In this document: in pieces, positions 25,384 to 33,510 of the stretch
How positions within the stretch are numbered: position 1 is the stretch's first letter
How the letters are laid out: the number at the start of each line of letters is the position of its first letter
NCBI RefSeq assembly: GCF_008932115.1
Contig: NZ_CP044543.1
Location: 7,086,096-7,150,095, forward strand
Source: Bradyrhizobium betae
GTDB taxonomy: Bacteria; Pseudomonadota; Alphaproteobacteria; Rhizobiales; Xanthobacteraceae
Length of the DNA: 64,000 nt
Direction: 5' to 3'
Made by a program: the position numbers and the translations under genes
Notes under the pieces: generated by a model
Databases searched by the model: none
Seen by the model: the letters and a program-made list of their open reading frames with translations, nothing else
What the model was told of the DNA's origin: nothing

Positions 25384-26643
25384 TCAGGCGACGCGTTCCT
25401 CGCGCCTGCCTGAGCCCAGCACGATCGCGCCTTCTTTCTCGAGCGCTTCGATCTGCTTCTGGTCGAACCCGTGCTCGGCCAGAACCTCGCGTGTATGCTC
25501 ACCATAGACCGGCGCGCCGGTGCGCACTTTCCCCGGCGTCTGCGAAAACTTGACGGGAAGCCCGATCGTCTTCACCGGGCCGAGCGTGGAATGCTCGACC
25601 TCGACGACCATCTCGCGTGCCAGCGTCTGCGGATCGCTGAGCGCCTCCAGCATGTCATGCACCGGTCCGCACGGCACGCCCTTGTCATCCAATGCCGCCA
25701 GCCAATGCGCCCGCGACCTGGTGCGGAAACGCTCGCTCAGGACGGCTTCGAGCTGCTTCAGGTTCGCCATGCGGTCGGCCCCCGTCACGAAGCGCGGATC
25801 GGCGGCGAGCTCGCTCGCACCAAGCGCTTCCAGCATCAACAGCCAATGCTTCTTGTTGGCGCCGCCGACCACGAGCCAGCCGTCCGAGGCCTCGAAGGCC
25901 TGATAGGGCGCGTTGAGCGGATGGGCCGAGCCCATCGCGCGCGGCGCGGTGCCCGCCGCCAGCGCGATCGTAGACTGCCAATAGGTCTGCACCAGCGCGG
26001 CCTCGTAAAGCGAGGTCTCGACCCACTGCCCTTCGCCGGTCTTGAGGCGGTGGGTATAGGCGGCCAGGATGCCCATGCTCGCGAGCAGGCCGGCGGTGAT
26101 GTCGGACAGCGGCGGGCCACACTTCACCGGCGGCCCGTCGGGGCGCTCACCGGTAAAGCTCATGATGCCGCTCATGGCCTGCGCGACGAGGTCAAATCCC
26201 CGGCGGTGCTTGTAAGGGCCGGTGCGGCCGAAGCCCGACAACGAGCAGTAGATCAGCGACGGGTGCTGCTCGTGCAGCTCCTCGTAGCCGAAGCCGAGCC
26301 GTTCCATGGCGCCGGGCGCAAAGTTCTCGACCAGCACGTCGGCGCCCGCGATCAGCCGCCGCAGCACCTGCTTGCCGCCGTCGGTCTTCAGGTCCAGCAC
26401 GATGCCGCGCTTGTTGCGGTTCATCATCAGGAACGAGGCCGCCTCATCGCCGATCTTCGGCGGCACCGAATGACGGGTGTCGTCGCCGTTCGGCGATTTC
26501 TCGATCTTGATGACGTCGGCGCCCATATCGGCGAGCATCAGGGTGCAGGTCGGGCCGGCCATGACGTGGGTGAGATCGACGACCTTGAGGCCGGCCAGCG
26601 GTCCCGAGCGACGAGGGGTGGATTGCGATCGATCGCTTTGCAT
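25384..26643 (-). CDS. CaiB/BaiF-type (family III) CoA-transferase
   Basis: Family III CoA-transferases move CoA between acyl groups. The family start is clear: GPLAGLKVVDLTHVMAGPTCTLMLADMGADVIKIE (about residues 14-48), with the catalytic Asp expected in the block after GRTGPYKHRRGFDLVAQAMSG. The 419-residue length is normal. It lies between tctC and the enoyl-CoA hydratase gene on the same strand (10-bp gap to the hydratase), so it probably activates the imported acid to its CoA thioester. The specific acid cannot be told. Confidence 0.9.
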   Translation of the reverse strand: MQSDRSQSTPRRSGPLAGLKVVDLTHVMAGPTCTLMLADMGADVIKIEKSPNGDDTRHSVPPKIGDEAASFLMMNRNKRGIVLDLKTDGGKQVLRRLIAGADVLVENFAPGAMERLGFGYEELHEQHPSLIYCSLSGFGRTGPYKHRRGFDLVAQAMSGIMSFTGERPDGPPVKCGPPLSDITAGLLASMGILAAYTHRLKTGEGQWVETSLYEAALVQTYWQSTIALAAGTAPRAMGSAHPLNAPYQAFEASDGWLVVGGANKKHWLLMLEALGASELAADPRFVTGADRMANLKQLEAVLSERFRTRSRAHWLAALDDKGVPCGPVHDMLEALSDPQTLAREMVVEVEHSTLGPVKTIGLPVKFSQTPGKVRTGAPVYGEHTREVLAEHGFDQKQIEALEKEGAIVLGSGRREERVA

Positions 26644-26652
26644 CGGGGCGTC

Positions 26653-27447
26653 CTAATGACCGCGCCACTGCGGCGCGCGCTTGTTGAGGAAAGCATCGAG
26701 CCCTTCGCGAAAATCCTGGCTCGTGTAGCACATCAGGATGAGGTCTTCGCCCTCGTCCCGTGTCAGCCGCTTCTGCAGGCGGGCGACCGCCTGCTTGGTC
26801 GCGGTCAGGGTCAGCGGCGCGTGACCGGCCAGCAGCCGGGCGACCTCGTCGGCGCGCCTGTCGAGCGCGGCGATGTCGTCGACGACCTCGCCGAGCAGCC
26901 CGACGCCGGCGGCCGCGGCGGCGTCAACGAGGCGCGCGGTGAAGATCAGGTCCTTGACGCGGGCGGCGCCAATCAGCGCGGTGAGACGGCTGACATTGGA
27001 CATCGACAGGCAATTGCCGAGTGTCCGCGCGATCGGAAATCCGATCTTTGCGCTTCTCGTGCCGATGCGCAGGTCGCAGGCCGCGGCGATGCCCGCCCCG
27101 CCCCCGGTGCAGAACCCGTTGATCGCCGCGATGGTCGGCACCCGGCACTGCTCGAGCGTGGTGAGCACGCGATCGATCCGGTTCTCGTAGTCGATGGCGT
27201 CCTGCGGTGTCTTGAATTCACGGAACTGGTTGATGTCCGTGCCCGAGGCGAAGGCCTTGTCGCCGGCCCCGCGCAGCACCAGCACCTTGAGCGAATGATC
27301 GCTGTTGGCCTCCTCGCAGATCGCCGCGAGGCGCTCGTACATGGCGAAGGTGAAGGCATTGCGCGCCTGCGGGCGGTTGAACGTGATCCACCCGATGCCA
27401 TCCTTGCATTCAAAAACGAGGTCGTTCGCCTCCACCGCGCGGTCCAT
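26653..27447 (-). CDS. Enoyl-CoA hydratase/isomerase family protein
   Basis: A 264-residue crotonase-superfamily protein. Signatures are VLRGAGDKAFASGTDINQF (oxyanion-hole Gly/Ala near residue 67), and CTGGGAGIAAACDLRIGT (second oxyanion-hole region near 115). The usual catalytic Glu pair is not obvious, so the reaction may be hydration, isomerisation or CoA-thioester lysis. It is the first gene of the minus-strand cluster, starting at 27447 opposite the GntR regulator, and probably acts directly after the CoA-transferase. Confidence 0.87.
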   Translation of the reverse strand: MDRAVEANDLVFECKDGIGWITFNRPQARNAFTFAMYERLAAICEEANSDHSLKVLVLRGAGDKAFASGTDINQFREFKTPQDAIDYENRIDRVLTTLEQCRVPTIAAINGFCTGGGAGIAAACDLRIGTRSAKIGFPIARTLGNCLSMSNVSRLTALIGAARVKDLIFTARLVDAAAAAGVGLLGEVVDDIAALDRRADEVARLLAGHAPLTLTATKQAVARLQKRLTRDEGEDLILMCYTSQDFREGLDAFLNKRAPQWRGH

Positions 27448-27475
27448 TTCCCCATATCCTCTTGTTTTTTACATT

Positions 27476-27549
27476 TTTGAATGCAAAATCTGCGCTTATC
27501 AAGCTGAAACTTCCAAAAACAAGCCGATCGCTTCATTTTTGCATTCAAA
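27476..27549. promoter_or_regulatory. Pair of GntR-type operator half-sites in the divergent promoter
   Basis: TTTGAATGCAAAA (27476-27488) and its exact reverse complement TTTTGCATTCAAA (27537-27549) lie 48 bases apart in the gap between the hydratase gene and the GntR regulator. Each element is itself near-palindromic (TTTG...CAAA). The spacing allows a looped or cooperative regulator complex. Confidence 0.65.
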
Positions 27550-27563
27550 CCGGAGCCTCTCCC

Positions 27564-28229
27564 ATGCTTCACGAAGAGGTCGTCGGCCGCATCCGCGCCA
27601 TCCTGCTCGACGGCGAAATCCCGCCGGGCGCCCGGATTCCCGAGCGAGAGCTGTGCGATCGGCTGCAGATCTCGCGCACGCCGCTGCGCGAGGCACTCAA
27701 GGTGCTCGCCGCCGAAGGGCTCGTGCAGCTCCTGCCCCATCGTGGCTCGCGTGCGGCAAAACTGACCGACAAGGACATGCGCGACCTGTTCGAGGTCTGT
27801 CAGGGCCTCGAGGCCCTCGCCGGAGAGCTCGCCTGTGAGCGCATCAGCGACGCCGAGATCGGCCGGATCGCCGCCGCGCATGAGGACATGGTTCGGCATT
27901 ATCGCGAGGGCGATTTGATCCAGTATTATCGCGGCAACCGCGCCATCCACGAGGCGATCGTCGCCGCGGCCGACAATCCCGCGCTGACCGGGCTCTACGC
28001 GTCCGTCACCGCGCGCATCCGCCGCGCGCGCTATGTCACGCCGATGACGCCGCAGCGCTGGGCGTTCGCCGTGATGGAGCACGAGGCGATCCTGAACGCG
28101 CTGCAGCGGCGCGACGGCGCCGGCCTCTCGCACATCCTGCGTGCGCATCTGCGCCACAAGCGCGAGGAAGTCCTGCAGGCGGGCTTTGCCGAGACCGAAG
28201 CCAACGACCGCACGCTGCGGATCGCGTGA
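27564..28229 (+). CDS. GntR-family transcriptional regulator (FCD type)
   Basis: The 221-residue regulator has an N-terminal winged helix (RIPERELCDRLQISRTPLREALKVLAAEGLVQLLPHRGSRAA, about residues 21-63) and an all-helical FCD effector domain with metal-ligand-type residues. FCD members often sense small carboxylic acids or their CoA pathway intermediates. Start ATG 27564 follows CGGAG. It is divergent from the hydratase, CoA-transferase and TctABC genes and sits next to the 13-bp repeat pair, so it most likely controls that cluster and itself. Confidence 0.88.
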   Translation: MLHEEVVGRIRAILLDGEIPPGARIPERELCDRLQISRTPLREALKVLAAEGLVQLLPHRGSRAAKLTDKDMRDLFEVCQGLEALAGELACERISDAEIGRIAAAHEDMVRHYREGDLIQYYRGNRAIHEAIVAAADNPALTGLYASVTARIRRARYVTPMTPQRWAFAVMEHEAILNALQRRDGAGLSHILRAHLRHKREEVLQAGFAETEANDRTLRIA

Positions 28230-28548
28230 AGCGGCCGCGAGCACCATTGTGACACAGAAAGATTCCTATCAGCCGCCCGCATTGCGCCGTCAGCAGACAC
28301 AATCGCGACACAATCATTGATTGCATTGCTGCAAGATCGGCTGGATCGTTCTGACGACAAGAACATCGGCGACGGCGTCTTTTGTGGTCTGCCGGAATTG
28401 CGCTTTCCGCTTTGACAAAACGCGATCGTCCGCAAACCAATTCCACTTGCGAGCTCGTCTGAACCGGCGCAGCATCCGACTGCTGGCCTCAGGCCGAACA
28501 TCACGCGCGAAAAATCGTGCGGATCAAAACAGAAAATGGAGGAAACGA
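28230..28548. other. 319-bp intergenic region with palindrome
   Basis: No convincing gene is present. A 13-base palindrome CAATCATTGATTG lies at 28311-28323, preceded by two near-direct copies of ACACAATC. These could be a binding site or part of the promoter for the metallo-beta-lactamase-fold gene. The DNA here is somewhat AT-richer than the flanking genes. Confidence 0.4.
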
Positions 28549-29532
28549 ATGACGCTCGATGTCTCACGTCGGTCCCTGCTCGCACTCGGCGCCGGCCTTG
28601 GCCTTGGCCTTGGCGCCAGCGCACTGCTCGGCGGCAGTGCGCTCGCTCGCGCTCCCAAGCTCGGCACCCAGACGCCCTACTGGCACCGCTTCAACCTCGG
28701 CGATGCCGAGGTGACCGTCGTGTCCGACGGACCGCTGCCGCTCGGCGATCCCTCCGGCACCTTCACCGGCGTTCCCAAGGAGGAGGTGAAGAAGATGCTC
28801 GCCGACAATTTCCTGTCGCCGGATAACGTCGTACTCGAGCAGAACTCGCCGATCGTGAACACCGGCGACAAGCTGATCCTGTTCGATACCGGCATGGGCA
28901 GCTCGAAAATGTTCGGCCCCACCACCGGCCGGCAGCAGAAGAGCATGATGGAGGCCGGCATCAAGCCGGGGGATATCGACGCCGTGGTCTGCTCCCACGC
29001 GCATGTCGACCACATCGGCGGCATCGTGGATGCCGACAACAAGCCGCTGTTTCCGAACGCGCAGATCTACATCTCCCAGACCGATTTCGACTTCTGGACC
29101 GATGAAGGCAAGATGGGGAGCCCGGCCAAGGACTTCGTCGTCCACGCCCGCAAGAATCTGCTGCCGGTCCGCGACCGCATCGTGTTCTTCAAGGACGGTC
29201 AGGAGTTCCTGCCCGGCGTGCAGGCAATCTCCGCGCCCGGCCATACCGTCGGCCACACCATCTTCATGGTCTCCTCGGCCGGAAAGTCCTTCGCGTTCCT
29301 CGGCGACCTCTCGCACCATTCGGTGCTGCTGTTGGAGCGGCCGCGGATGGAGTTCTCCTACGACACCGACCCCAAGCAGGCGGCAGATTCGCGCGTAAAA
29401 CTGCTCACCATGCTTGCGGCCAACAAGGTCCCGGTGATGTCCTATCACTTCGCCTGGCCGGGCTATGGCCATGTCGCCAAGGCCGGCGACGGCTTCCGCT
29501 ATTATGCCGAGCCGATGCAGATGACGCTGTAG
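28549..29532 (+). CDS. Tat-exported metallo-beta-lactamase-fold hydrolase
   Basis: The N-terminus has a twin-arginine signal (SRRSLLALGAGLGLGLG), so the folded metalloprotein is probably exported by Tat. The zinc motif HxHxDH appears as SHAHVDHIGG, with further ligands at the GHTVGH and the YHFAWPG regions. The 327-residue length fits the large MBL-fold superfamily, which includes lactonases, thioesterases and phosphodiesterases, so the substrate is open. ATG 28549 is preceded by GGAGGAAA. Start choice is confident. Confidence 0.87.
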   Translation: MTLDVSRRSLLALGAGLGLGLGASALLGGSALARAPKLGTQTPYWHRFNLGDAEVTVVSDGPLPLGDPSGTFTGVPKEEVKKMLADNFLSPDNVVLEQNSPIVNTGDKLILFDTGMGSSKMFGPTTGRQQKSMMEAGIKPGDIDAVVCSHAHVDHIGGIVDADNKPLFPNAQIYISQTDFDFWTDEGKMGSPAKDFVVHARKNLLPVRDRIVFFKDGQEFLPGVQAISAPGHTVGHTIFMVSSAGKSFAFLGDLSHHSVLLLERPRMEFSYDTDPKQAADSRVKLLTMLAANKVPVMSYHFAWPGYGHVAKAGDGFRYYAEPMQMTL

Positions 29533-29619
29533 GTCGAGATCAGCTCCGGGTGGCGCACTCGCGCCGCCCGGACCCGCTATCGGTGGCAGCGCAAGGCCGA
29601 ATGCCCCACCGGTTCGGCA

Positions 29620-30081
29620 TCACGCCGTCGACCTCTCCATCAGCGTGAGAGTCACGCTGTTATGGTCGATCCGGTCGAACGTGATCCAGCCGATCCGTGC
29701 GTAGAGCGCCTCGCTGCGCGGCGTGAACAGATACAGCCGATCGTAGCCGAGCGCTGCGGCCGCGCCGACGGCGTGCAAGCTCAGCGCGGAGGCGATGCCC
29801 CTGCCCCTCAATTCGTCCGGCACGTACACCGAAGATAGCCAGGGTGTCAGATGGGTGTGGGTCACCGTCGTGGCCAAAAGGCCCGCCGAACCGAGCAGCG
29901 CCCCGTCCTCCGACAGCGCAATGAAGGCCATCGGCAGCGCACCTCTCTGGAGCGACCGACGAAGCCTCTCGGTTCGGTCCGCGCGCGTCATGGCCGGCGT
30001 GAGATAGCAGAATTCCGCGTGCTGCCAGGCTGCGATCGTTTCAAGATGTTCGTGGTGGTCCGCCAAATAGGCAATTTTCAT
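29620..30081 (-). CDS. GNAT-family N-acetyltransferase
   Basis: A 153-residue acetyltransferase. The acetyl-CoA-binding motif A is seen as VYVPDELRGRGIASALSLHAVGAAAALG (about residues 88-115), followed by YLFTPRSEALYARIGW, the usual C-terminal strand and Tyr. The acceptor substrate is unknown. I use ATG 30081 over GTG 30090. It stands alone. Confidence 0.78.
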   Translation of the reverse strand: MKIAYLADHHEHLETIAAWQHAEFCYLTPAMTRADRTERLRRSLQRGALPMAFIALSEDGALLGSAGLLATTVTHTHLTPWLSSVYVPDELRGRGIASALSLHAVGAAAALGYDRLYLFTPRSEALYARIGWITFDRIDHNSVTLTLMERSTA

Positions 30082-30346
30082 GGAGATCACCGGAAGGTCA
30101 GCGATCCAGTATAGGCGCTTCTGCCAAAGCGCGCGATGCGTCAGATTGGTGTTGCGCCGCTACATTCCGGTCCAATGGCGCGTACTCCTGAACGTCGGCT
30201 TACCAGCACAAAGCGGACGTAAGCTACCTCGGACATGATCGGCGGCTTGTGACCCATTGCGGCCCTCGACGTCGTCATTGCCTTAGAGAAAACCAAAGCT
30301 TAACTTTCGGTTGTCTAGATGCATCGACGCAATCCGAGGGGCAGGC

Positions 30347-30523
30347 ATGGAGCATTTGCTGCAAATCGTAGCCGCCGGAGCGCTCCTAGGTGTCTTCTAC
30401 CTGTACGTCGCGCTGGCTTACGTTCTTATGTTTGCGGTCAAGTTTTGGCCGGTCGTCCTGTTTTTTGCATTACTTCTGGCTGTTGTCTTCTTCGCGAGGC
30501 GAAAGAAACAACGGGATAGTTGA
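30347..30523 (+). CDS. Small two-helix membrane protein (58 aa)
   Basis: The short protein contains two hydrophobic stretches (LLQIVAAGALLGVFYLYVALAYVLMF and FWPVVLFFALLLAVVFFA) and a basic tail RRKKQRDS. It is probably an inner-membrane microprotein. It lies in an AT-richer patch and could be acquired DNA. A GGGGCAGG sequence lies just upstream of ATG 30347. Function is unknown. Confidence 0.5.
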   Translation: MEHLLQIVAAGALLGVFYLYVALAYVLMFAVKFWPVVLFFALLLAVVFFARRKKQRDS

Positions 30524-30591
30524 TCAACCCTCGCGATTTCCGCTCTGACCCAAAGCGGACATGACTGAGCCAACTGCGGCCGCCAAGAACC

Positions 30592-31284
30592 TCATTCGTC
30601 TCTTCGATAAAAATCGCGTGCAGTCAGCTCGTTGGCGAGCGTGTTTCGGGAGTGGTATTGATCTCCGTCCAGATGAGTTTTCATGGCCTTAAGCCACGGC
30701 AGCTTTGCTTGAATGCCGGCCGTCAACGGGTCTTGAGTTACCTCAATGGCAACGTCGCGGAGTGAAACTCCAGAGCCGAATGTTGCCGCTAGATTTCTTG
30801 GATCAATCTGTTCAACCGACTTCGGATCATCGAGATCACGAAATCTGACCAACATCGGAACTTCGTCGACCTTCAACACCCGGTGCGCATGCTGCTCTCT
30901 CAATAGCCGCACTTGCGGAAGGGGATCGGTCTCGCTCTTGATCAAGTCGGCAAAAGCATGAAACAGCATCCATGCAGGACCACCTAAATCTCCATATCCA
31001 GCTTTCGGCCCATGCAGAAGCGCGAAAAGCGTACCGTGAAGCCCGAGATCGACCACAACAGCTTCGCCGCTAACCTCATTGCCGAAGCCTCCCATAGAGC
31101 CGAAGAGGCCCCTCGTGTCGGACTGCTTGACTTGAACGACGCCTGAACCGCTGACAAGCTTTCCATCAACTTCTACGTTAATTGTTAAGCGGTATCTGAT
31201 GGTCTCGCTTAGGCTACCACAGCCAGTTAGTGCGCTCACAAGAACGCAGAGCGCAGCCAGCCGTTTCGCGAGCAGTGGAGCCAT
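30592..31284 (-). CDS. Hypothetical lipoprotein (230 aa)
   Basis: From ATG 31284 the protein begins with a lipoprotein signal (MAPLLAKRLAALCVLVSALTGC) ending in the lipobox LTGC at Cys22. The mature part is soluble with no domain I recognise. Codon use is less GC-rich than surrounding genes, in line with an acquired or fast-evolving gene. It is presumably attached to a membrane in the periplasm. The longer frame to 31338 lacks a good start. Confidence 0.6.
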   Translation of the reverse strand: MAPLLAKRLAALCVLVSALTGCGSLSETIRYRLTINVEVDGKLVSGSGVVQVKQSDTRGLFGSMGGFGNEVSGEAVVVDLGLHGTLFALLHGPKAGYGDLGGPAWMLFHAFADLIKSETDPLPQVRLLREQHAHRVLKVDEVPMLVRFRDLDDPKSVEQIDPRNLAATFGSGVSLRDVAIEVTQDPLTAGIQAKLPWLKAMKTHLDGDQYHSRNTLANELTARDFYRRDE

Positions 31285-31551
31285 CGCCGCACCGATACTA
31301 CGCCGCAAATCTGGTCGAGCTTGCTGGCGCTCTAACAAGCTTTGGTTGTGCGTGGCAACAAACTAAAGTTCAGTAAATGTCGATCCTCTCGGCCGACCAT
31401 GTCTGCTCCCGGGGCAAGCTACGACATCCCGCTTCGGCGCCCGAAGTCTTAGTTTGACCCATCCCTCACCTGCGGTGAGGTCCGCCAATGCGCTGCTGTC
31501 AGCGACAGAGCGGACCTCGTACGAACTGCCGCACGGGTGTGTAAGTCTACG

Positions 31552-32271
31552 TTAGCACCCCAACTTGTCAGCGATCCCGCCAAAATCCCTGGCGACGATG
31601 TCCCAGTTGCCGGTGGCCTCGAAGTCCACCTTCTGGTGCGGCCCGTACTCGGTCGGCCTTGCGACGAACGCGGTCTTCAGTCCATTCTTCTGGGCGGCGG
31701 CGAGATCGCCGTTGTGGGCGGCGACCATCATCACCTCTTCCGGCTTGAGGCATAGAAGACGCGCGGCGCCGAGATAGGTCTCGGGATCGGGCTTGTAGTG
31801 CTCGAACAGCTCGGCCGACATGATGAGGTCCCAGGGAAGGCCCGCAAACTTCGCCATGTTGGTGAGCAGCGCGACGTTGCCGTTCGACAGCGGCGCGATC
31901 ACGAATTTCGTCTTCAGGCGCGTCAGGCCGGCGACGCTGTCGGGCCACGGATGCAGACGGTGCCAGCCCTTGGTGATGTGGTCGAGGTCGGCCTCGGTCA
32001 GGCCCTTGATCGCGAACTTCTCGACCAGCTTGTCCAGCGAGCGCCGGTGCAGGACGTCGAGGATGACATAGCCGCGCTCGGGATGCTTGCGCACGTCATC
32101 CATGGCGGCCGTGTACATGCCGCGCCAGCCATCGACCAGAGCGGTCCAGTCGGCGGTGATGCCGCGGCCCTTGCCCCACCACATGAGATCGCTGATCAGG
32201 CTGGTGCGCCAGTCCACGACGGTGCCGAACACGTCGAAGACGAGGGCTTTGACGGCGGTGAGATCGGACAT
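31552..32271 (-). CDS. Haloacid dehalogenase type II (HAD superfamily)
   Basis: The 239-residue protein begins with the HAD motif I as ALVFDVFGTVVDWR (nucleophile Asp near residue 14), typical of L-2-haloacid dehalogenases. Motif II (APLSNGNVALL), and motif IV (VAAHNGDLAAAQKNGLKTAF) are present. It would hydrolyse 2-haloacids to 2-hydroxyacids. Many family members have other small substrates, so the activity is inferred. It follows glpX on the same strand across a REP-like element. Confidence 0.85.
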   Translation of the reverse strand: MSDLTAVKALVFDVFGTVVDWRTSLISDLMWWGKGRGITADWTALVDGWRGMYTAAMDDVRKHPERGYVILDVLHRRSLDKLVEKFAIKGLTEADLDHITKGWHRLHPWPDSVAGLTRLKTKFVIAPLSNGNVALLTNMAKFAGLPWDLIMSAELFEHYKPDPETYLGAARLLCLKPEEVMMVAAHNGDLAAAQKNGLKTAFVARPTEYGPHQKVDFEATGNWDIVARDFGGIADKLGC

Positions 32272-32297
32272 GTGCGCTTACCCTGATTGTTCTTGTT

Positions 32298-32419
32298 GTC
32301 ATTCCGGGACGATGCGCAGCATCGAGCCCGGAATCCATTTTACTTCTGACTCTGCCGCCCGATGGATTCCGGGTTCTCCGGGCCGCGCGCTTTGCGCGGT
32401 CCCGTCGCCCCGGAATGAC
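32298..32419. repeat. REP/BIME-like palindromic element
   Basis: Between the dehalogenase and glpX lies a 122-bp element bounded by GTCATTCCGGG and CCCGGAATGAC, with inner matching arms GGAATCCAT and ATGGATTCC and several smaller hairpins. It resembles the long palindromic intergenic repeats common in Bradyrhizobium. Confidence 0.7.
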
Positions 32420-32427
32420 GGAGAACA

Positions 32428-33429
32428 TCAATCCAGATGGAACTTCGCCAGCTCGCGGTGCTCGGCCTTGATGTAGCGCACGGTGCCGGTGACGGAGCGC
32501 ATCACCACCGTCTCGGTCTCGATCACGCCGTCCTTGCGGAACTTGACGCCGGACAGCAGCGAGCCCGTGGTGACGCCGGTGGCGGCGAACAGACAATCGC
32601 CGCGCGCCATGTCCTCGATGCCGTAGATCATCTTGGGATCGTTGACGCCCATCTTGGCGGCGCGCTCGATCTTCTCGCCGGAATCGAGGATCAGGCGGCA
32701 CTGCATCTGGCCACCGATGCAGCGCAGCGCCACGGCCGCGAGCACGCCTTCCGGCGCACCGCCGGTGCCGAGATACATGTCGACGCCGGTGTTGTCGGGG
32801 TCGGCGCAGTGGATCACGCCCGCGACGTCGCCGTCGGTGATGAGACGCACGGCGGCGCCGGTCGAGCGCACACTCTCGATGATGCTGGCATGACGCGGAC
32901 GGTCGAGCACGAGCACGGTGATGCCGTCAGGCTGGACACCCTTGGCCTTGGCGAGGCGGCGGACATTTTCGGCCGGCGTGGCGTCGAGCTCGACGACGCC
33001 CTTGGCATAGCCGGGGCCGATCGCGAGCTTCTGCATGTAGACGTCGGGCGCGTGCAGCAGCGTGCCGCCGTCGGCCATCGCCATCGTGGCGATCGAGCCC
33101 GGCATGTTCTTGGCACACAGCGTGGTGCCTTCTAGCGGGTCGACCGCGATGTCGACCTGCGGGCCGGCGTTCATGCCGACCTTCTCTCCGATGAAGAGCA
33201 TCGGCGCCTCGTCGCGCTCGCCCTCGCCGATCACGATGGTGCCTTCGATCGGCAGCTTGTTGAGCTCGCGCCGCATCGCGTCCACCGCGGCCTGGTCGGC
33301 CGCCTTCTCATTGCCGTGTCCGCGCAACCGCGCCGACGACACCGCCGCCCGCTCCGTCACGCGCACGATCTCCAGCGTGAGGATGCGCTCGAGCAACGCT
33401 TGCGGCGGGACTGAAATATGGGTCGACAT
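32428..33429 (-). CDS. glpX: Fructose-1,6-bisphosphatase, class II
   Basis: GlpX removes the 1-phosphate of fructose-1,6-bisphosphate in gluconeogenesis. The 333-residue protein has the lithium-sensitive phosphatase signatures: GEGERDEAPMLFIGEKVG (about residues 65-82) and DIAVDPLEGTTLCA (DPLEGT metal motif near 97-102). It lies 81 bp downstream of hom on the same strand. Confidence 0.93.
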   Translation of the reverse strand: MSTHISVPPQALLERILTLEIVRVTERAAVSSARLRGHGNEKAADQAAVDAMRRELNKLPIEGTIVIGEGERDEAPMLFIGEKVGMNAGPQVDIAVDPLEGTTLCAKNMPGSIATMAMADGGTLLHAPDVYMQKLAIGPGYAKGVVELDATPAENVRRLAKAKGVQPDGITVLVLDRPRHASIIESVRSTGAAVRLITDGDVAGVIHCADPDNTGVDMYLGTGGAPEGVLAAVALRCIGGQMQCRLILDSGEKIERAAKMGVNDPKMIYGIEDMARGDCLFAATGVTTGSLLSGVKFRKDGVIETETVVMRSVTGTVRYIKAEHRELAKFHLD

Positions 33430-33510
33430 CGGCTAACTCCTTCGAAACAGTTCTGGACGGAAATCTCCGTCCGCATCAATTCGTAACACCCACAGTTCGT
33501 TCGAACCGTG

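Noticed and set aside
25471..27480. A 669-residue frame on the plus strand
   Set aside because: It is the reverse of the CoA-transferase and hydratase genes. Composition is typical of a GC shadow frame, and no motif is present.
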